Source: Albugo candida (lineage: Eukaryota; Oomycota; Peronosporomycetes; Albuginales; Albuginaceae). From it: a DNA stretch of 64,000 nucleotides. Positions 57,332 to 64,000 of the stretch are shown piece by piece. A model generated the notes under the pieces. It was given only the letters and a program-made list of their open reading frames with translations, did no database searches and had not been told where the DNA came from. The number at the start of each line of letters is the position of its first letter. Positions within the stretch are counted from its first letter, which is position 1. The stretch is from NCBI GenBank assembly GCA_905220665.1, contig CAJNAR010000013.1:248001-312000 (forward strand), written 5' to 3'. The translations under genes and the position numbers were made by a program.

Positions 57332-59580
57332 CTTGAATCTTCTCTAATCGTGTGCTTGGTCAAGCCACAACTGCACATGATCGCAGAGGAACAAGGTACG
57401 CTGGGAGCGATCTGGAACAGAGATCTCTATAAATGAAGTACGCGCAGCCTTGATAACAACGTCATCGTCGATATCGGTCTCGATCTGAGCTACGTGGATG
57501 TGTGCGACCCAAAAACACTCCATACGACAGCGCTTTTATCCGCCTTAGCCGCATTGCTCAACAGATTCTTCGTGTAAAGCTTCGATCTAAAAACTGATTT
57601 GGCTTGAACATTCCAAGCACAGATGAAAGGAGACATGGAAGTAAGCAATAGTTTAAACGAAATACGTGAATAATCATTGGTGTTATGACGACTGAAGGGA
57701 TAAGGATGTACTCAAGTGATGTACTTTTGCTCGACGAAGTGACACCTGCATTTTCTAAAAGTTCCCTTCTCGGCTAAAACGTCTGTGTCTCATTATTGGA
57801 GAATGAGAGGGAGAATTTACGCGGCTCTCTATCAATTGAGATCGTTTGCCCTTTAATCGAAAATTAGTAAGCTTGTTGTGTAGGATAGACCATAATGCTC
57901 GGTGACACGTCCTCAGACACTATGATTTTGTGATGCGGTATCGAGAATCGTAAAACTTGTAACGATGGCGCTATACTTTTCTTGAAATATCGCTAGGCTA
58001 TGCCCTCCACAATAGCTATCATTTCTCTCTTTTACATTTTCGGAATCAATCGACCGCGACTTCTACATCGAGTGGTGGAGATTGGATCGTGGTCTGATAC
58101 CTGTCAACAGCAAACGCAGCATGCATTCGCGATCCTGGCCTCGAGTGACCACAATCGAGATCTTTATTGCGAGAACTGAACTGCAAGAGAGAGTCTACAT
58201 CGATGATAAATGTTTTCTAGAGCGATTCGGACCCACTCGTCTTTTCTGCTCCAAATTTCTACAGCAAAATTGCGTGGGATTGTCAAATGAGAACAACGCT
58301 ATTCGTGAAGTCTTCCGAGTTTCTCAAAAGATAGACTTTGGCGAAATTATGCTTTTAACGACTGTAACTGCGTTTGCAATCGACGATTGAGGCTGGTTGC
58401 GAAGCAAATTACTGTATAGAAGTGGCTGTGTACACGGTCGTTTGAGAGAAGAAACCATCGTTATCAATACTGGCGGATCGAGCGCAGCCAAAACGCCGCT
58501 TTATCAGGTACGTCGACATAGGCGCTTCCTGGGCAATTATAAATAACACATGTCTGCAAGCGTTTACCGATTGAGATGAATGTCTCATGCAGGTCCATCA
58601 ATTCAAAATGCACTAAAAATACTGTGCATTTTTCGCTATTTTGACCTGAACCTGAAGCGATAAAGCGAGACAATTGATAAAGTATCAATTGTTTGGCTAT
58701 AGGGGGAAGAAGAATACTCCGCAGCTGTGTTTACCTTATAAAATTCTTGTCAAAGGAGAATTGTCACATGAGCTCCCTACATCATCCGCTACTTTCTATT
58801 TCATATCTTCTTCTCGCTACGCTGAGACCCAGGTATAAAATTGACAGTCTAACTCGAGGAAATGTACAGTATCTCTTCTCTCCCTTTAAAGCCAGATCGC
58901 GCTGTTGCACCATTTTCAGAATACAGAGCGCAGACAACAAGACGATAAATCGAGGTTAGGCGAATTCTGAATGGAGTTGGATCCATTACATTCACAAGCG
59001 TAATGGAATCAAACTGCTGCTGAAATTATCTGGAATGACAGAGATAGTCGAGATTTGTATCCAATGGTCGGCACCATCAGCTTCTTACGTCTCATGAGTC
59101 CCATACCTGCTATACATTGGAATCTCCAAGGTGCGTGAATGAGGTAGAAATGGATATATCGATGCTAAATCATGGTTTGTAAAACAAAGTGTTGTAATTC
59201 AAAAAAAGATCTACCTCGTCGCGTATTTTCCAGCTCAAGGCTAGGCTGATGACTTGAGACGGATAGAATATCTCCTCTCGCGTTCTCGGCATGTGAGGCA
59301 ATAGAAGACACAAAAACACTTTCTGCTTCTTGCGATGTAAATTAGTCAAGCTTTTGCAGAGCGCTTAATTGAATGAAGACATCAATAAATAAAGCCAGCA
59401 CAAAAGAGCCGTATGTAGCGATTTGAGCATCTATCAACACAGCCTCATGAACTCGGATTACAAATACACATAGAGTCCACAAAACTAGAGTTGGGATGAA
59501 ATTGTAGTCCCACTATATCTGGAAAGGTTACAATTCTAAACAATAATGGAACAACCAATTCGCTTCTAAGTCTAGTCAAA
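57332..59580. other. Outer right arm: degenerate coding fragments
   Basis: Counterpart of 575-2892. Plus frame 58082-58390 (with SWPRVTTIEIFIARTELQER) is longer than its left partner and runs on through FGEIMLLTTVTAFAIDD to a stop. After the stop, the left-arm frame with INTGGSSAAKTPL continues. Frame 58693-58959 pairs with 1194-1460 but its middle is frameshifted. No intact gene can be called, and the products are not recognised. The block of roughly 90 bases present at left 2259-2347 is missing here, near 57880. Confidence 0.4.
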
Positions 59581-61190
59581 ATGGAAGTTTATGTAGAAAC
59601 CATGGTCACATTGTATTCCGCAACAGGATCTTCGATTCACAATCTCGAAGACTGGATACACGAGCAGTTGGTGTACTGTACTTTTACTCATCGTGTTGTC
59701 GACACAAACTACACAAGTGTAGCTTTATATTAAGGGGTCAGGTGGCACGTGGCAGGTGTCCTGGGGGGGAGACAATCGAGCGATACGTCAAGTGCTATTG
59801 CCGTCAAATTGTTGTAAGAGATCAGTTCTGCACTGAGCATTCATTAAAGTTAGGAGTTCTTATCCCATCTTTTCATTTACTCTCCGACTTACAACTGAAG
59901 AATGTCATGCCTTTGTGGAACCGAAGAATATGCTCATATCGTTCTATGCTGATGGAGTATACACATTTAGACTCAAACAGGGCATAAGTAACATATTTGC
60001 GTTAGACGGTGACAGAAAGCAATACTTGGAGCTTTTTGCAAGTCGAATTCTTTTCAGTCAAGTTGGCAATTACGATACTGAAGTGGTGAAACATACAGTT
60101 GCAGAAACATGGATCCTTAGCCAACCCTTCGATGGCGATGGAGGTGTGTTGAAAAAAAATGGATTTAAAGTAATGTTTTTCTTTTTAAAGCCGATTTGGG
60201 AACAGGAGCTGCGAAAGGAACTTTTACCGCGAGATAGACCAATTGGGACTATTCAGCGCTCAACAAGTAGTCTCCGTGTCAGCAGAACAACATCCTTTAG
60301 GTACAATGGTGAGAGTTCTGACGCAACGTTCATGAGTAGCCAGAGAAAACCGAGAAGATCAACTTCTCGATCCTCTTCCTTCCGATCATCTTCCTTTAAG
60401 CCAACAACTACTGAAGCTTCTACTTCCACCGATGAAGGAACGAAAGAGACTCAACGGAAGCAGACAATCATTATTGGCATGTTCTCGCTCTTTATGATCT
60501 CACATGTCAACGCTATCGAAATCACACTTGATGGAGATACTGATATAGTGGTCCGGGCGTCTAATAAAAAAAGTGGAGGCCCCCATGGCATCCATATATT
60601 TTGATATGTGGCCGTCACAAGCTGAGGAACAATATTTTATCGGAAGAAAGGTAGACGTGGGGCTGACTGTAGCAACTGGCGACGAAATGGTAGGGGATAC
60701 GGTGGTGAGCGGTCAAGTCGAAGACCAGATTCCTACTGATATCAGCTTGATTCTCTCGGACAATATATTTATTTTTCCGCGGGCTGCAATCGCATCGTGG
60801 ATGCATGCTTGTGGTCGAGAAGTGGTCGCTACTGAAGAGGGCATAAAGAATTGGCTTCTCAGTAATATGAATACTGCCTGCACAGTCTCAATGGAATTCA
60901 AAGACGCTCGTGGTAACGTGGTGTTCGATCTTCTTCCGTCTTCGATGATCGATAATGGTGATCTAGTAGTGCCTTCAGAAGACACTAAAGTGCTGCTCTC
61001 AGCACACCAGCGTCATACTTATATTCTTGGGAAGCGTCTCCTGGAATTTTATGATTTAACAGTCAGCAGAGAGTCTCCCTTGACTCGCTATTTTCGTGGC
61101 ATTGTTGGCAATAAAGATAAAGGCACAGAACAACTACGTATACATTTCTCGAAGAAGAACGACCAAGGATGCCACGATGAAAGGAGATGA
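59581..61190 (+). pseudogene. Gene Z, right copy: unknown protein with frame breaks
   Basis: From ATG at 59581 a frame (MEVYVETMVTLYSATGSSI) continues over a 39-base GT-AG intron (59717-59755) into ETIERYVKCYCRQIVVRDQF. Near 59905 a 32-base deletion relative to the left copy puts this frame out of register with the next part (ADGVYTFRLKQGISNIFALD), which is open to 60604. It includes a Ser/Thr/Arg-rich linker and a hydrophobic segment IIIGMFSLFMISHVNAI. A second shift lies between about 60560 and 60585, a place with A7 and C5 runs; a one-base change there would join the frame to 60573-61190. That last part is an intact-looking 200-residue domain (VDVGLTVATGDEMVGDTVVS). The family is not recognised. 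Either a decaying gene, an undetected intron, or sequence errors. Confidence 0.4.
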
Positions 61191-61289
61191 ATGAAGTCAA
61201 ATCATACAATTATCAGCACTTAGCAAAACTATGTAGAAAGAAACGTACATAGAGCTTTTGATAAGTATGGGAGATACCCAAATAAATCG

Positions 61290-62112
61290 ATGATTCCTTG
61301 CATAGCGACTCCTTCACCGACGTATCTTATAAGTCATTATTCTTCAGCAGAATGTCACATTTTAAATCGTTCGTTTGCTGACGCTAGGATGTTAAAAGTC
61401 ATGTCAATAATGTTTGTATTGCATCTGGAAATCAGTCAGTGCTGTTATGATACGAGTGGAAGCACTGCATATGTACCAGTCTTCAACTTTCCCTCTATCG
61501 ATCATCAAAATAGAGCGGAAGGGACGTTCATGATTCCGGAATATAGCTTTTTGCTGCCGTGTTCCAAGATTAAGAAACAGTCTGCTTCATCCAATGTGCG
61601 TCTTGATTAGTCTCGAACTGATGGGAATGTCGGTCGGATCAATAATGACGCGTTTGCTTATCTCGACCAAGATTTCAAAGTAGTGATTTGTAAGCATTTG
61701 AAGCTATGGCAAAGCACCTGCCGAGTGGAGGAAGCGGAAAAGATGGAAAACTGTTCATTATTGTGGAAGTGCCCAGGGTGCGTGAGGAACGGTTGAAGGA
61801 TTACCTGGAAGCAAGATATTCAATAGAATAGGGCATTTCGGCTGCGACAGACAGTGAAGATTCCATAAAATGTCTAGATATTGCCCATGCATTCAGCAAA
61901 GTCCTGTACGGTTTGCCCAACGTCTATCCAACAGCCACGTCGTCGCAATTGTGAGCGAATTTACAATCAGGAATCACGGCGACTGGTTCTTGAACCCTGT
62001 CTACGTTCATAGAAGGCATATCAAGTGGCTTGCTGGACAAGATCTTGTTCAGAATGATTTGATAATAGCGATGCGTGGCTATGCTGACAATAACATACAT
62101 GGACTATTCTAG
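61290..62112 (+). pseudogene. Decayed coding region with in-frame TAG codons
   Basis: An ATG frame from 61290 (106 codons) stops at TAG (61608-61610), but the same frame continues open with TDGNVGRINNDAFAYLDQDF for another 60 codons. A second frame starts at ATG 61706 (KHLPSGGSGKDGKLFIIVEV), meets TAG at 61829-61831, and continues open through SIKCLDIAHAFSKVLYGLP to TGA at 61952-61954. A third frame covers 61870-62112 (VVAIVSEFTIRNHGDWFL). The internal Met at about 61389 begins a signal-like hydrophobic run. Shifts and isolated TAGs suggest a relic of one or two genes. The family is not recognised; short unspliced introns are an alternative. Confidence 0.4.
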
Positions 62113-62310
62113 TTAAACGACTAGCGCATTATTTGCCCTGTCTTTGCAGCTGGTTGCATTACATGCCCTTCACGTTTTGATTCGTCAAATACACGATATC
62201 TTTATCCATTGCCAATCAGTTATTTTCAATTCACATGCTCTCATTGGCTAGCTTCCTGCAAATGTATTAATAATTGAGAAGGCAGACAGAAGCTATCAAA
62301 TAGATCCCCT

Positions 62311-64000
62311 ATGGTGACTCCAAAAGTAAGTTTATGACCATTCATAAAGATGTATCTCTAACACTTAATGACTTAATAGAACGGACAAAATGGCAACGTT
62401 CGCGTTTGTTGCCGACTAAGACCTTTCAACGCGAAAGAATTTAACCAAAACGAACGCAAATGTGTTCAAACAAGCGAGAACATTGTATACTGCAAGGTGC
62501 GCTATTCACGCGCGATCAGAATGTATCAAATTTCTCATCTTTTTCTGTAGAGAGAAGCGGTGTCTCATGAATTTCAGTTTGACCACGTGTTTACCGAACA
62601 AGACGACCAGTTAATCGTCTTTGATGCGGTAGCCCGACCCGCTGTTGAAGGTGTGATCATGTAATCATATGAAGCTGTGTTATTATATATAACTGCTATC
62701 TGTAGATATCATCGGAGGATATAACTCAACAATTCTCACGTACGGACAGACGTCGTCCGGAAAAACGTACACGATGCAAGCTGCCGATAATGGTGGCTCT
62801 GAAACTCACGGAATTGTACCAAGAACAGCTATCGAGCTTTTTAATCGCATCCATACTGCTGATGCCAACTTGGAATTCACAACTAAAGTGAGTTATCTTG
62901 AAATTTATATGGAGCAAGTGTGCGATCTTTTGGGTCCTCGAAAAGCGCGAGGGAATCTACAAATTCGGGAAGACGCAGAACGTGGTTTTTTTGTTGAAAA
63001 CATGATGGAGATGTGTGTCACAAGCCCAGAAGAATTCATGCATCACGTCATTGAAGGGACCAACAAGCGTGCTATTGCTGCAACCCAGATGAATGAACGC
63101 AGCTCACGCAGTCACAGCGTTCTTATGGTGACAGTGTCCCAGAGACATATTGAAACACAAGTGGTAAAATCAGGAAAACTGTACCTTGTGGATCTGGCTG
63201 GCTCTGAAATGGTCAGGAAAACTGAAGCTGTCGGACAACGGCTCGAGGAGGCAAAGATGATTAATAGATCATTGTCTACCCTTGGAATAGTCATCAACAA
63301 TCTGACGGACCCAAATATGAGTCATGTCCCGTATCGAGACAGCAAACTCACTCGCATTCTGCAAGACTCTCTTGGTGGAAATTCACGGACAACGCTGATT
63401 GTCAACATATCGTGCAGCAATATGAATTCAGCTGAGACTCTTTCAACCCTTCGGTTTGGTAGCCGCGCGAAAAAGATCAAAAATCAAGCAGTGATAAATG
63501 AGCGAAAGAGTGCCGATGACCTGATAAATACTGTGAAAGCACTAGAAAAAGATTTACAATTGGAAAAAAATCGCGTCACTGCGTTGAAGAATCGACTGGA
63601 GTGTACAACTTTGTATGAAATTGGGCTGGTAACCAGCATTCATCAAACATTAGGATTGAAAACGGCAGCTTCAAGTGCTCATGACGCAGCCATGTTATCT
63701 GACGCAAGTATTATCGAGACTTTTCGACAACTTCAGAAAAAGTTTACAAACCTGGAAGAAGAATTAATTGAGGTACAACTGGAGTCTGATCGACGAGGGA
63801 ATACAATCCAAGATTTGAATGCTCAACTGGACAGCAAAAATCGGTCGATGGAGTCGTCTGAGCTGAGTTGGATGGAAGCCGAAGAAGAGAACAAGAGAGT
63901 TGTGGCGAAATTGGAACTCGCGCTGAAAATGAAAGAGATTCAGTACACCGAGCTCCAGTCTGATCACGAGCGACTAAATTTCGAGCACAAGGAATTGACG
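62311..64000 (+). CDS. Kinesin-1 (conventional kinesin) heavy chain, 3' part outside window
   Basis: Plus-end-directed microtubule motor. Exons 62311-62325, 62380-62496, 62551-62650 and 62706-64000 (window edge) read 509 codons in frame. The first exon encodes only MVTPK. Motor motifs are complete and canonical: VRVCCRLRPFN, the P-loop GQTSSGKTYTM, switch I MNERSSRSH, switch II VDLAGSE, and VPYRDSKLTRILQDSLGGNS, followed by a neck region (TLRFGSRAKKIKNQAVIN) and the start of the coiled-coil stalk. The kinesin-1 rather than other class is inferred from the N-terminal motor and these signatures. Stalk and tail lie beyond the window. Confidence 0.9.

Larger units (their letters stand above)
52702..60110. 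repeat. Right arm of a large inverted repeat
   Basis: Reverse complement of 1-7518. The inner boundary is near 52702, where the left and right sequences stop matching just upstream of gene X. The outer match is last seen near 60110, where the left partner reaches the window start, so the true end is unknown. The RAD51C and gene X portion is nearly identical to the left arm; 57332-60110 is clearly more diverged, with indels. The two arms point towards each other across about 45.2 kb of single-copy genes. Confidence 0.93.

Noticed and set aside
1..60110. The inverted repeat as a simple assembly palindrome or chimera
   Set aside because: The arms differ by scattered substitutions, a nonsense codon, a block of about 90 bases and several small indels, so they are not the same reads used twice. 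A collapsed or misplaced haplotype remains possible and is listed as a check.
1..64000. tRNA, rRNA, CRISPR arrays, prophage or bacterial operons
   Set aside because: None of the expected structures or motifs was seen, and the intron-bearing nuclear genes show that the DNA is eukaryotic.

Overview
The window is nuclear DNA of a compact eukaryotic genome, most likely an oomycete and plausibly an Albugo-type white rust (inference). The reasons are very short GT-AG introns (about 30-70 nt), genes packed on both strands, an oomycete-style START/FYVE protein, a PTEN-FH2 formin, a receptor-like TKL kinase and a bZIP with an aberrant basic region. Nothing bacterial or viral was seen.

Layout. The two ends are arms of one large inverted repeat: left arm 1-7518 (running off the window) and right arm 52702-about 60110, separated by about 45.2 kb. 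Each arm carries a RAD51C-like recombinase (2893-4657 +; 55564-57331 -) and a large unrecognised gene called gene X here (4957-7488 -; 52733-55264 +). Over 2.9-7.5 kb the arms match without net insertion or deletion. The outer arm parts are more diverged, carry indels and hold broken reading frames (gene Z and others). The left gene X has a nonsense codon; both RAD51C copies look intact.

Between the arms, 7.5-17 kb is poor in clear genes. It holds two copies of a small dispersed repeat, a small acidic protein, a bZIP-like protein and a strip of short exon-like frames (13.1-16.9 kb) that probably is at least one unannotated, heavily spliced gene. From 17 to 52.6 kb the DNA is dense with conserved housekeeping genes: GINS subunit SLD5, a short unknown gene head-to-head with it, a PTEN-PHD-FH2 formin, a two-BED-finger protein, a kinesin-14-like motor protein, a membrane-anchored ethanolamine kinase, a calycin-like protein, a TKL receptor-like kinase, galactokinase, an EDEM3-like GH47 protein with PA domain, a long coiled-coil protein, a tandem pair of DUF4203/TMEM198-like membrane proteins, a START/FYVE protein, a UTP16-like nucleolar protein, a bifunctional PFKFB enzyme, nucleoporin NUP42 and ribosome-quality-control ligase ZNF598/HEL2. 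After the right arm come a decayed coding region and the 5' part of a kinesin-1 gene that runs off the window.

The genes do not form a pathway; this is ordinary eukaryotic gene order. The points most worth following are the inverted repeat with its duplicated recombinase gene, the PFKFB whose bisphosphatase catalytic His is Ala, the formin architecture, the ethanolamine kinase with an N-terminal membrane anchor, the kinesin-14 with altered nucleotide-sensing residues, and the hidden spliced gene. All exon boundaries were deduced by eye from reading frame, splice signals and family similarity; none was checked against transcripts.
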